NCBI RefSeq assembly: GCF_038050375.1
Contig: NZ_CP150886.1
Location: forward strand, 4,443,318 to 4,507,317
Direction: 5' to 3'
DNA from: Okeanomitos corallinicola TIOX110
GTDB taxonomy: Bacteria > Cyanobacteriota > Cyanobacteriia > Cyanobacteriales > Nostocaceae
Length of the DNA: 64,000 nt
Shown here: positions 17,388-26,155 of the stretch, piece by piece
Numbering within the stretch: position 1 is the stretch's first letter
How the letters are laid out: the number at the start of each line of letters is the position of its first letter
Program-made: the position numbers and the translations under genes
The notes under the pieces: model-generated
Told to the model about the DNA's origin: nothing
The model's database searches: none
Seen by the model: only the letters and a program-made list of their open reading frames with translations

Positions 17388-17424
17388 AAAAAGGCGAGTC
17401 TTGTCATGAACTCGCCCTTTTATT
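17388..17424. terminator. Bidirectional rho-independent terminator
   Basis: GGCGAGT pairs with ACTCGCC around a 10-base loop, with A-run before and CCTTTTATTTT after. It can end transcripts from the aminotransferase side and from the opposed DUF2949 gene. Confidence 0.7.
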
Positions 17425-17581
17425 TTGGATGTGAATGAGTAAAAATTCTTAGTGTTGATTTTCTGTTTTCTATTGATTAAACTTTGCACTAGGCAGAGTT
17501 TTAACATACCTCATTTCTCCTGAAATAGCTCAACCGTTTCAGTTTAAATTTTTGCATCATACAGTTAGCTGCCATATTTAC

Positions 17582-17612
17582 CAGCAATGAATTTTCTGGT
17601 TTTTCATTGCTG
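17582..17612 (-). terminator. Hairpin right after the DUF2949 stop
   Basis: CAGCAATGAA and TTCATTGCTG form a perfect 10-bp stem 4 bp past the stop codon of the DUF2949 gene. No T-run follows on the minus strand. Confidence 0.5.
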
Positions 17613-17615
17613 AAG

Positions 17616-17807
17616 TTATACAGTCTCTAACCAATCATAAATTTGTTCTAACTGTTCTAGGGTAATTAACCCATACTGCCAAAGAACCATAGTTAAAGAA
17701 CCTGTATTTTGCTCACGATGACGCAAAGCTACATCGAGGGAAGCGGTGGAAATTGCTAAATCTTCTTGGAGAAAATTAATTAAACGGGAATATCTTGATG
17801 GTGTCAT
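17616..17807 (-). CDS. DUF2949 family protein
   Basis: 63 residues from ATG 17807: TPSRYSRLINFLQEDLAIST then VLWQYGLITLEQLEQIYDWLE, matching cyanobacterial DUF2949 as I remember it. AGGTGAG precedes the start; the frame stays open to 17843 but that extension is not conserved-looking. Function unknown. Confidence 0.75.
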   Translation of the reverse strand: MTPSRYSRLINFLQEDLAISTASLDVALRHREQNTGSLTMVLWQYGLITLEQLEQIYDWLETV

Positions 17808-18298
17808 TTGTATCTCACCTTTTTGGGTAGAGTGTATTATCATATATCTCTCCTGAATTTCTCAGTGATCTCAAGCCAGTATTTGATGTGTCACTGTACT
17901 ATGACTGGATAAATACTCCATCACAGTTAAGTGGTTATTTGTCCCTACTAGAGTTTGGTGATCAACAAAGTAAGTTTGATTTTGCTGGTTTTTAGCATTT
18001 TGAAGTCATACTAATTCTCAGTTACTCTAGCTGTATTCTATTTAGTTGTTTGCATTGTATGTAATTACGTTTGGAGTCACCAAGATTCCATAGCTTATAG
18101 TCCTCTATTGATGACTATTTACACTTATGCCAAAAGGCTGATATTTGAAATTAAATTTTGAAGCTATGATTTAAGGTAGTAGAAACCTAAGTTTGATGTG
18201 ATTACGGATACTGCTAAATATTAACCCCTTTATTTTAAGTATTTGTTTGACTACAGTATCTTCATAGAAAATTGATTAATTCTTTACACATATCAGTT
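17808..18298. other. Gene-free region between DUF2949 and the IS-like relic
   Basis: About 490 bp without a reading frame I can support. It holds the DUF2949 promoter on one side and borders a hairpin-ended element on the other. No repeat family or structured RNA recognised. Confidence 0.4.
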
Positions 18299-18304
18299 AT
18301 CAAT

Positions 18305-18500
18305 CTGTTTCCGGCTCCTACTGACCAAAAGAATGGGATACAAGCCCCGTCCTTCTAGGACGGCTTTATGGTAAAATTTAGGTATAGTCGCCATAGGGCA
18401 TTGGGAGACTCTAAACGGACATGGAGGGACGGTAAGACCACTTGTGGCGCATCCCAGCGAAGTGTCAAGGAATCCTCGCTCCTTTAGGACGAGGAGGTAT
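18305..18500 (-). mobile_element. Non-autonomous IS200/IS605-like relic with hairpin ends
   Basis: A roughly 200-bp segment with a hairpin near each end: CCGTCC-TTCTA-GGACGG (18347-18363) inside AAGCCC...GGCTT, and CCTCG-CTCC-TTTA-GGA-CGAGG (18474-18494). Subterminal palindromes without terminal inverted repeats are typical of IS200/IS605. The segment ACAAGCCCCGTCC resembles ends I remember from cyanobacterial tnpB elements. It encodes no transposase; the 70-codon open frame across it has no protein-like features. It abuts the stop of the DUF192 gene. Confidence 0.5.
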
Positions 18501-18507
18501 GTCAATA

Positions 18508-19023
18508 CTAACTAGGTTCAAAGAATTCAATTTCAATGCGATCGCCTACTTGTAAATTTAGCTCTGTAGCTCTTTTTGCTCTCAGTTCAATGACTTGATC
18601 TATGGGTACATCGGGTCCATAGGTAGGACAGGGTTCACTTTTGCAGGGAGGTGCAGAATTTTCAATATATTTGATCACTCCTTTGTGCAGAAATACCATA
18701 TCTAAAGCTACGGGTACATTCTTCATCCAAAATCTCACAGGTTGAGCGGAGGGAAATACAAATAACATTCCTCTGTCACCTGGTAAAGCTGGCCGATACA
18801 TCAACCCCATCATCTGCTGCTCTGGTGTTTCTGCTACTTCTAGGTTGATTTTCTCACCTTGGGGAAGGATAGCTTGAGCGGAAATTGGCAAGTTTTGACC
18901 TTTTTCTGTGGATATTATGATTGGATCTGTTGATGTGTTGTTTGGTTCAGCTGTGGTGGGAGGAGAACAACCCATTAATAAAACACTCAGTAGTAAACAA
19001 AATAAGGTTGAGTAACGCAACAT
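18508..19023 (-). CDS. DUF192 family lipoprotein
   Basis: 171 residues. Signal peptide with lipobox (LLLSVLLMGCSPP), so lipid-anchored. The DUF192 domain follows: INLEVAETPEQQMMGLMYRP, GDRGMLFVFPSAQPVRFWMKN, VALDMVFLHKGVIKYIE and the Cys-rich APPCKSEPCPTYGP, as in the cyanobacterial branch. Biochemical role unknown. Its 3' end lies against an IS-like hairpin that could end the transcript. Confidence 0.85.
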   Translation of the reverse strand: MLRYSTLFCLLLSVLLMGCSPPTTAEPNNTSTDPIIISTEKGQNLPISAQAILPQGEKINLEVAETPEQQMMGLMYRPALPGDRGMLFVFPSAQPVRFWMKNVPVALDMVFLHKGVIKYIENSAPPCKSEPCPTYGPDVPIDQVIELRAKRATELNLQVGDRIEIEFFEPS

Positions 19024-19128
19024 ATGGGTTGATCAAGGAGTTTTTCTAATTTAGATTTCGATTTTACAGAAATTTCTCAAAAATAGCCCGTTATTCAAAA
19101 AAATTATTTTTTAGTCCTGAATTCTGAC

Positions 19129-20889
19129 CTAAAAAGGCCTGTATTCAATGGAGAAGTATAGACCATTTTCTTGTAAAGAATTTCCGGTTTTATCTACTTT
19201 AAGTAAGGGAATACCCCAGTCAAATCTGGCATTAAAGTTTTGACCTACTAATAAGCGTAATCCTAAACCAAGTGAAGATAAGGTTTTTTGGTCAATTTCT
19301 ACATCAGAGCTAGAGTGATTCCAAACAGTGCCTATGTCAAAAAAGGGACTTAATTCTACTGTGGTTTGCCATTTGGGAACACGCAAAATGGGGGTGCGAA
19401 GTTCTGCGGATGCAAATAAACCATTATCTGCTAATAAGGAATCCTGACGATAACCACGGACACTTTGTTGACCACCTGCGCTAAATTGCTCTAATGCTAG
19501 TAAGGGGCGATCGCTCAGTTGTATATCTGATCTTAATAGTAATGTTAAGTCTGGTGTTAGTAAGCGTAAATACTGGGTTTGTCCACGCCATCCTATAAAC
19601 TGACCATCGGGTTCTGTACTATTATTTGTCGCATTAAAGGCATTGATCCCGACGCTAAATTGCGATCGCATCGCAAATACTTGCCGACTGTCTCGCTTTG
19701 TATATTCCTGAAAAAAGCGCAGTGCGGAAATTCTCACTTCCCCTTGATCATTTGCACCGAGGGAGAGAGGATAAGGTTCATCTAATAATGATGTTTCTGA
19801 CTCTTGTCTTGAACCTGTGACACCGACTATAAATTCTTGGGTAGGACTTTGGTGCAGAGGTTGACGATAGGTAATTTGATAGTTACGTGATGCTGATTGA
19901 ATATCTAAAACATTAAAAGGTGCTTCGATAATATTTGTTTTGGTACGACTGTAGTTAAAACCGATAGTACCGTTTTTGGCATTAATGGGGAATGTGTAAC
20001 TGAGATTATCTAAGGAGTTACTACCATCGGTATTAATATAACCAACACGAAAGCGATCGCCAAATCCTAATAAATTATTGTGATTAATTTGTAATTGACG
20101 ACGTACACTTCCAACGCTAGGCGATCGCTGATTATCAATACTTATCTGTCCAGAAAAAGCATCTGCTTCCTGTACTTTAACGTCCAATATACTGACACCA
20201 GTTCGAGAACCCGCCGCTAATTCTGCTGATAAATTAGCAATTAAAGGATCAAGTTGTAACAGTTGCAAAGCTTGGAGTAAGCGATTTTGCTCCACAGGTG
20301 CTTTTGTTGCTAATGCTAATCTACTACGAATGTAACTAGGTCTTAATCTATTCAACCCAGATATATTAATTTCTGCAATTTCTCCTTCAATTACTTGAAT
20401 TTTTACCACCCCATCTTTTATATTTTGGGGAGGAATAAAAGCACCTGAAGTAATATAACCGCTCTCTATATATAGTTGATTAATAACTTCTTTAGCTTGT
20501 AATAATTCAGCAAAGGAAAGAGATTTATTAGTAAAATCTTTCAGTTTATTTGTAAATTCTTCTTGACTAAAAACCGTACTTCCAATTACCTCAAACTTTA
20601 CCACTGTAATTGTGCCGGGAATATCTCCTATTGATGGTTGAGGAGTTGTAGGTGTTGTTTCTGGTTGAGGAAGTAATTCTTCCAGGGGTGGTAATGGTTT
20701 TTCTGGTAGAGGTTCACGATTAGGTAATACTGGCGGTTGTATTTCTGTTTCTCTTATTCGATCAGGTGTTTGTGTAATATTTTGGGTAATTATTTGAGCA
20801 TTAGCTGGTAATAGCAAACTACCCAGAATAAGCTTATTTAATAAAATATAACAAATATATTTTTTCGACTTTTGATTATTAATTATCAT
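19129..20889 (-). CDS. ShlB/FhaC-type outer membrane transporter (TpsB)
   Basis: 586 residues. N-terminal signal region (ILLNKLILGSLLLPANAQ), a Pro-rich linker with LPNREPLPEKPLPPLEEL, POTRA domains (about residues 85-240; TITVVKFEVIGSTVFSQEEF), then a 16-strand FhaC-like barrel with the family motif SVRGYRQDSLLADNGLFAS. TpsB proteins export a TpsA partner across the outer membrane, but no TpsA gene is next to it. ATG 20889 has GGAAG upstream; a GTG at 20916 is also open. Confidence 0.85.
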   Translation of the reverse strand: MIINNQKSKKYICYILLNKLILGSLLLPANAQIITQNITQTPDRIRETEIQPPVLPNREPLPEKPLPPLEELLPQPETTPTTPQPSIGDIPGTITVVKFEVIGSTVFSQEEFTNKLKDFTNKSLSFAELLQAKEVINQLYIESGYITSGAFIPPQNIKDGVVKIQVIEGEIAEINISGLNRLRPSYIRSRLALATKAPVEQNRLLQALQLLQLDPLIANLSAELAAGSRTGVSILDVKVQEADAFSGQISIDNQRSPSVGSVRRQLQINHNNLLGFGDRFRVGYINTDGSNSLDNLSYTFPINAKNGTIGFNYSRTKTNIIEAPFNVLDIQSASRNYQITYRQPLHQSPTQEFIVGVTGSRQESETSLLDEPYPLSLGANDQGEVRISALRFFQEYTKRDSRQVFAMRSQFSVGINAFNATNNSTEPDGQFIGWRGQTQYLRLLTPDLTLLLRSDIQLSDRPLLALEQFSAGGQQSVRGYRQDSLLADNGLFASAELRTPILRVPKWQTTVELSPFFDIGTVWNHSSSDVEIDQKTLSSLGLGLRLLVGQNFNARFDWGIPLLKVDKTGNSLQENGLYFSIEYRPF

Positions 20890-21191
20890 GAGTTTATCTT
20901 CCAATTTTATATACACCCCTTAACTGAGAGATGAAAAATTATGTTGATCACATAAATATCCGAAATTTATGAAGTATTACCACTGTAATGTAGCAGTAAA
21001 TATAACTAAAATCTACTAATACAATAGGTGATTTTTGTAACTATTGTCAAGACTTTTAAATAGTATTTTTTTTAAATATAAAAATTATTGTTAAAGAATT
21101 TTGAAAGAATTTATTTATATATAGCAATGGACAAGGCGGTTAGGACATTAAGCAAAACTAAAACTTAGACACTGAAAGACTTCTAGGTCTG
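20890..21191. other. AT-rich promoter region of the tpsB gene
   Basis: About 300 bp, very AT-rich. It ends in an STRR of GGTGACAGGGAACA units that runs into the 3' end of the LD-carboxypeptidase gene. No reading frame. Confidence 0.4.
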
Positions 21192-21230
21192 TCACCTGTT
21201 CCCTGTCACCTGTTCCCTGTCACCTACCAT
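21188..21230. repeat. STRR (GGTGACAGGGAACA) forming a gene 3' end
   Basis: 14-base GGTGACAGGGAACA units in tandem on the minus strand. They supply the last codons and the stop codon (GGTGAC) of the LD-carboxypeptidase gene. Confidence 0.8.
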
Positions 21231-22244
21231 AACAGATGCTTCTAGCATTTTTATTGTGCCATAATCAGCATCTATTTCTACCTTTAAACCTACAGGAATT
21301 GTAAATTTATCTTTGACATGACCAATCATAGAACCATACCAAGCCGGAATATTTAAAGGTTGAATATGTTGTTGTAATATTTGCTTTAATGTAAATGATG
21401 GTTGTTCTGAAACTTGACAATTGGTACATTGTCCAAAGATAAAACCAGAAATTTGATTGAGAATACCAGCATTTTTTAATTGTGTTAACATTCTATCTAT
21501 TCGATAAACATCTTCACCGATATCTTCCACAAATAAAATGTTATTATGCCATGATGGTAAATAAGCAGAACCAATCATAGCGGCTATAACTGATAAATTC
21601 CCCCCAATTAATTTACCTTGTGCTTGACCTGGAGTAATTTTTTCGATGTTTCCTTCTGGGGTGGAACTATTTTCCATTGTTAATAATTCCCCATCAAATA
21701 AAATTCTTTGAAAGTAATCAACTGTAAATTTATTCCACGTGGAAGTAGCAACACCACCATGAAAAGTAATTAAGCGACTACGAGCATTAATAGCTAATAA
21801 TAAAGAAGTAATATCACTGTAGCCAATGATAATTTTAGGATAAGAACGGATGAGAGAATAATTTAGTAAAGGTAAAAGGCGATTACAACCCCAACCCCCA
21901 CGCATAGCCATAATTGCTTTAACAGATGGATCTGTAAACATCAAGTGAATATCTTTAGTACGGTTGATATCCGTTCCTGCTAGATAACCATGACGATCTA
22001 AAATATGTGTTCCTATCTTAATATTTAGTCCTAATTTTTGAAAAGTTTCCTTGGCATTTTCAATATCTTGATTTTCAATGATCCCAGCAGGAGAAATTAA
22101 GCCGATGGTATCACCTATTTTAAGTCGTGGTGGTTTAATTATGGTCAGTGGTGAAATCGTATTTTGAGCTATAGTTGGAGCAATTTGGGTTAGTAGGCTA
22201 GATACTCCTAAAGTAGTGATAAATTGACGACGATTTATATTCAT
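21192..22244 (-). CDS. LD-carboxypeptidase (peptidase family S66)
   Basis: 350 residues. Twin-arginine type signal (NINRRQFITTLGVSSLLTQ) predicts Tat export. The S66 fold is clear: IGLISPAGII, KAIMAMRGGWGCNRLLPLL holding the catalytic serine region, GYSDITSLLLAI, TFHGGV, and FVEDIGEDVYRIDRMLTQL. It removes the terminal D-alanine from murein tetrapeptides in peptidoglycan recycling. The C-terminal VGDREQVTGNR comes from repeat DNA and is not part of the family fold. Confidence 0.87.
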   Translation of the reverse strand: MNINRRQFITTLGVSSLLTQIAPTIAQNTISPLTIIKPPRLKIGDTIGLISPAGIIENQDIENAKETFQKLGLNIKIGTHILDRHGYLAGTDINRTKDIHLMFTDPSVKAIMAMRGGWGCNRLLPLLNYSLIRSYPKIIIGYSDITSLLLAINARSRLITFHGGVATSTWNKFTVDYFQRILFDGELLTMENSSTPEGNIEKITPGQAQGKLIGGNLSVIAAMIGSAYLPSWHNNILFVEDIGEDVYRIDRMLTQLKNAGILNQISGFIFGQCTNCQVSEQPSFTLKQILQQHIQPLNIPAWYGSMIGHVKDKFTIPVGLKVEIDADYGTIKMLEASVMVGDREQVTGNR

Positions 22245-22356
22245 AAGATTAATGACTACTAAAAACTATGGCTTCATATATTTGTAAATATGTAAAATTA
22301 TTTAACTGTCTCATATAGCGATAAAGTAGAGGATGAAAAGTTAAGAAAATTTACTT

Positions 22357-22728
22357 ATGGCACTTAAACGCTTTATTATAGAAATGGGAATGGGAGTAGA
22401 TCAACATGGACAAGAACCAACAGTAGCAGCAGCAAGAGCAGTCAGAAATGCGATCGCTAACAATGCCTTATTAGGTATTATGGAGGTAGCAGGGTTACAA
22501 GATCCCAATGAGATGATAGTAGAAGTGAAAGTAGCTGTACCATACCCCGAACAAGTAAGAGAAGCAGAAGTATTATCTGTTTTACCATTCGGGAAAAAAA
22601 CCCTAACTGTAGAAGTTGGAGGAATGGTAGTGGATGGGTTAGCGATCGCCTCTCTCAATGACAAAAATGATGAAATGTTGATAGCAGTTGCAGCAGTGAC
22701 AGTGTTAGTTGAAACCAAAGAAAATTAA
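22357..22728 (+). CDS. Lin0512 family protein
   Basis: 123 residues: RFIIEMGMGVDQHGQEPTVA, ARAVRNAIANNALLGI, and KKTLTVEVGGMVVDG match the Lin0512 family of small conserved proteins. Role unknown. Divergent from the LD-carboxypeptidase gene. Confidence 0.8.
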   Translation: MALKRFIIEMGMGVDQHGQEPTVAAARAVRNAIANNALLGIMEVAGLQDPNEMIVEVKVAVPYPEQVREAEVLSVLPFGKKTLTVEVGGMVVDGLAIASLNDKNDEMLIAVAAVTVLVETKEN

Positions 22729-22905
22729 GATAATTTAATTATAAATTATGGAAAACATATTTCAAAACCTCACCTGTTTTCAATTCTATTGATTAACATT
22801 GATTTTCTGCGTTAAACTAGGTATGTTCGGATAAATATTAGGATGTATTGGGATTATCTCTGGCAGTAAATTCAGTAAAACAACTACCTTCATAACTCCA
22901 GTGCA

Positions 22906-23244
22906 ATGTCTCAAGAACCAAAGAAATCAATCCAAATTCAAGAAATTATCGGACTCAAACCTCAACACTTCGCAGATTTAATCAGAACAGCACAATTAAT
23001 TTTTGACCCCTGTTCTGGAACAGTAGGTAGAAGTTTAAAAATAGATTGGGGAGACTTAGGTGTTCCGGTTGATGTAGTGGATAATCTCAAAGAACTCGGA
23101 CAAGAATATCAATATGCTTCTCCTCACATTCCTCCTGAAGAAATCTGGAGTAAATTAACCACAGAATCACGCATTTGGTTCATTGAAAACAAAGATAATT
23201 TATGGCGGTTTGAAGAAATTCTCCCTGCACTTGACGAAGATTAA
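22906..23244 (+). CDS. Conserved cyanobacterial protein of unknown function
   Basis: 112 residues, acidic, no signal or membrane segment. Visible stretches: EIIGLKPQHFADLIRTAQLI, DWGDLGVPVDVVDNL and FIENKDNLWRFEEILPALDE. I do not recognise a named domain. Codon use and length look like a real gene. Confidence 0.6.
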   Translation: MSQEPKKSIQIQEIIGLKPQHFADLIRTAQLIFDPCSGTVGRSLKIDWGDLGVPVDVVDNLKELGQEYQYASPHIPPEEIWSKLTTESRIWFIENKDNLWRFEEILPALDED

Positions 23245-23562
23245 CAGCTTTCTAGAGCATCAATACTACCTGGGTTATTACCCAGTGAAAATAATTTGCT
23301 GGATAGGGGAAAAGGTTAAATTAATTACCATTTTCCTTTATTCTTTTATCAAGTTTTACTAGGAGGATGTTTTACCAAAAGATTAATTACTAAATACCAA
23401 TTATTTATTATTAATTACCAATTACTAGCCATAGTTAAATATTAAATATATGCCAATCTGAGTTATTTTATCTGAATTGCACGATTTTCCACCCTGTGTA
23501 TTACAATTAAGTTAAATAAGCACCTGAAAAAAACAGTTAATAACAAGGTAGTCTATATTCAA
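23245..23562. other. Intergenic region with hairpin and STRR
   Basis: About 320 bp. CTGGGTTATTACCCAG (23269-23284) is a palindrome that may terminate the upstream gene; AATTACCAATTA-type repeats lie around 23395-23430. No gene seen. Confidence 0.45.
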
Positions 23563-23769
23563 ATGTTTGATGGATTTTGGGATAACGTATTTCGCTACCC
23601 TCGTTACTTGATCACTATCGTCTTAGGTCTTTTTCTAAATACCTTTGAACCATTCATGCCACTCTTGAAACGCCCAGTTACTTTGATAGCTATTTTGGGT
23701 TTGTTTGTGGGAAGTATATTTTTTTTAACGTTTACTCTCCGCGCTATGTTGGGATTAAATACAATCTAG
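23563..23769 (+). CDS. DUF751 family membrane protein (Ycf33-like)
   Basis: 68 residues with two transmembrane helices (YLITIVLGLFLNTFEPF and LIAILGLFVGSIFFLTFTL). The FWDNVFRYPRYLITI start is typical of DUF751, related to plastid Ycf33. It is commonly next to rbfA in cyanobacteria, as here. Function unknown. Confidence 0.82.
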   Translation: MFDGFWDNVFRYPRYLITIVLGLFLNTFEPFMPLLKRPVTLIAILGLFVGSIFFLTFTLRAMLGLNTI

Positions 23770-23918
23770 GTACAATACCGTTAAAATCTGGATTGGGCTT
23801 AACCATAATTTAACCCCGCTGACTGTTGCTGTTGCTGGTTTTAATAACCGCAAGCACTGTTCACCTAAATTTGCATTCGTATCTTATTGTACAAACTCTG
23901 TGAGAAGGCGGAATTTAT

Positions 23919-24317
23919 ATGGCTACAAATCGCCGCGTTTCCCGCGTTGCTGAACTAATTAAACGAGAAGTTAGCCAAATGTTACTCAACGGTATTAAAG
24001 ACGACCGTGTGGGGACAGGAATGGTAAGTGTCACTGACGTAGATGTTTCTGGTGACTTACAACACGCGAAAATCTTTGTCAGTATCTATGGGACAGAGGA
24101 AGCTAAAGCTGAAACAATGGCTGGTTTGAAGTCGGCTACTGGTTATGTTCGTAGTGAACTGGGTTCTAGGGTAAGGCTGCGCCGTACTCCAGAAGTGATA
24201 TTTGTTGAAGATCGCTCTCTTGAAAGAGGTACTAAGCTTCTGAGCTTATTAAACCAACTCCAACAAGAGCGTTCTTCAGGAAGCATGGAAGAAAATGAGG
24301 AAGATTTTCCTGAATAA
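23919..24317 (+). CDS. rbfA: 30S ribosome-binding factor RbfA
   Basis: 132 residues, KH-fold factor for late 16S rRNA processing and cold adaptation. Seen: [20 protein letters not shown] at the start, [19 protein letters not shown], and [18 protein letters not shown]. The end is acidic ([10 protein letters not shown]). A GAGAAGGCGG sequence precedes ATG 23919. Confidence 0.93.
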   Translation: MATNRRVSRVAELIKREVSQMLLNGIKDDRVGTGMVSVTDVDVSGDLQHAKIFVSIYGTEEAKAETMAGLKSATGYVRSELGSRVRLRRTPEVIFVEDRSLERGTKLLSLLNQLQQERSSGSMEENEEDFPE

Positions 24318-24871
24318 GTAAAGTTACTTATTTTAAACTTTGTATGTATTGTAGTAGGGGTAAGGCCTAACGCTCAACCTCTACTGAAGGCTTACTGATG
24401 AAAAGATTGGTATTGTGTAAACAAACAATATTGAGATTATTAAGGATATTCAGAGTATAGGTTAAAAAAATATTAACAGATTGTAGTCATACGGCTCATT
24501 AGTGTAGTTTAGCTATTTAGTATAAAAATTTTTTTGATACAAAGAATCAGAAAATCTTAGATGAAATTGTAACTATGGACATATAGATATCAGAGTAAAA
24601 AACCTGTTAATTAATTCTAGTGAGCTAATACATACAAGATATTCCCACTGCTAGTCTCTGGGATTGAAAGTTGGAAGCGGAATTAGGTTTGATGTTATCT
24701 TTCCTTGACAAACTTAATATTTCTTTAGATAATTTACAGGTGTGTAGCGTCAAAATGATAATAGTTCCGTATAGCAAACTACAAAACCTAGCCACAGGTC
24801 TAATTATTTCCATCTTTGTTCCTAATTAATTTTGGGAACACAACCTAAATGTAATTTTGTGAGTAAAAACC
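24318..24871. other. Gene-free region between rbfA and the DUF4327 gene
   Basis: About 550 bp, AT-rich. A 62-codon minus-strand frame at 24625-24813 lacks a ribosome site and protein-like composition. I see no RNA gene or repeat family. Confidence 0.4.
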
Positions 24872-25108
24872 ATGAGTGTGAATACGGTGCCTTCTATCAA
24901 TTATTACTCTCTAGACGTAATCCAAGACGAAGCACGCCAACTTGTGCAAAGGGGGATAGTGAGCCGTCAACAGCCAATATATACACTTTGTCAATATATC
25001 CCAGCCAGAGAGTGGGTTTGCGTGGAATGTGAATTGGAGAAATGTGACTTTCTATTGCGCGATCGCATTGGGGATTTAATTGGCCGAGAAGAATGGGATA
25101 ACGACTAA
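24872..25108 (+). CDS. DUF4327 family protein
   Basis: 78 residues: ARQLVQRGIVSRQQPIYTLC, QYIPAREWVCVECELE and LLRDRIGDLIGREEWDND match cyanobacterial DUF4327. Two cysteines (VCVEC) could bind metal. Function unknown. Confidence 0.8.
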   Translation: MSVNTVPSINYYSLDVIQDEARQLVQRGIVSRQQPIYTLCQYIPAREWVCVECELEKCDFLLRDRIGDLIGREEWDND

Positions 25109-25311
25109 TTAAAAGTTAGTTTTGAATTAAATGTTAATTTTTTGATGTGTGGATTTAAGAAAAAACATTTTTCTGTCCATCATCCTGAAATTAACTATGA
25201 AAAAAGAACAATTACAGTCTGAATTTATACTACTTTGCCAGTAAGCGATATTAGCTATACCCTAAGCCAAAGGATCGCTATTTTGAATAAGTAGTCATTA
25301 TTTTATTTATG

Positions 25312-25350
25312 CTTGTCCAGAGTTTATAACTTTGGACAAGTATATTTTTT
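25312..25350 (+). terminator. Rho-independent terminator
   Basis: CTTGTCCA pairs with TGGACAAG around a 13-base loop, followed by TATATTTTTT. It lies about 200 bp after the DUF4327 gene. Confidence 0.6.
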
Positions 25351-25389
25351 GGTGGGAGAAAGGTGAAGGAGGAGTTGGAGAGATTCATA

Positions 25390-25417
25390 ACTCAATTACG
25401 AATTACGAATTACAAAT
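25390..25417. repeat. STRR (AATTACG units)
   Basis: AATTACG units in tandem at the 3' end of the minus-strand gene that stops at 25417. Confidence 0.65.
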
Positions 25418-25770
25418 TATCCCACTTGCTCTAAATATTGATTAACATCCTCAATTATGCGAGTAAGTTCTGCTTCTGTTGTTAAGCGAATACCCATATT
25501 ACGAATAGTTAGTAATACTTTAGCGGCAAAAGGAGTAGGCCAAATATTAGGGTTACAAAACACTTCTAAAAATACTTCTCCGGTGTAGCGATATTCTAAA
25601 GAGGCTTGGGGAGTAACTTTACCACCACCAGGAGTCGGTTTAGCTGCTACAGCTTTGAGACTCAGCATTAATTGGTCTATTGCTGCTTTTAATTCCCTTG
25701 CGGCTTGGGCTGAAAAACTAAAGGAGATAGAACCATCAGCTAAGTTTAGTGTTAAAGGTGTAGAAGACAT
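25417..25770 (-). CDS. Conserved hypothetical protein
   Basis: 117 residues, soluble. Seen: LTLNLADGSISFSFSAQAAR, a helix (AARELKAAIDQLMLSLKAV), a Gly/Pro turn (TPGGGKVTP) and NPNIWPTPFAAKVLLTIRNM. No domain recognised; appears to be a cyanobacterial family. Confidence 0.55.
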   Translation of the reverse strand: MSSTPLTLNLADGSISFSFSAQAARELKAAIDQLMLSLKAVAAKPTPGGGKVTPQASLEYRYTGEVFLEVFCNPNIWPTPFAAKVLLTIRNMGIRLTTEAELTRIIEDVNQYLEQVG

Positions 25771-26155
25771 AGAATTTTTAATTAAAACCTCTGCATTACT
25801 ACATATCCTACTTAATGGTGCTATGAGTCAAAACTAATCAATAATTCTTATTGATATTTTGACTATTTTTCCAGATTTTATAAGAAATCAGGTATATGAG
25901 AAATTTTATTTCCACATTATTATCAATTTATAAATGAGAATAATATCTTCTTGAGCAGAAATGATAATGTCAGAATTAATTGTATATTTAGCAAATTTTA
26001 TTTACAATAAATCTCAATAAATTGGCATAAATTCAGAGATTATCAAGAAAAACACTCTTTACACTGTAAGATTTTGATACATTTTATTTGTATTTATTTT
26101 TCCTTGATGCTTTACATTAGAAGCTATAGAACATACAAAAACTAATAAATTTTTT
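25771..26155. other. AT-rich intergenic region between divergent genes
   Basis: 385 bp with no supported reading frame or repeat; it holds the promoters of the hypothetical gene and of the cation transporter gene. Confidence 0.4.

Noticed and set aside
18293-18505. 70-codon frame over the IS-like relic
   Set aside because: It runs through both end hairpins and has no protein-like pattern.
24625-24813. 62-codon minus-strand frame
   Set aside because: No ribosome site, odd composition, no recognised similarity.
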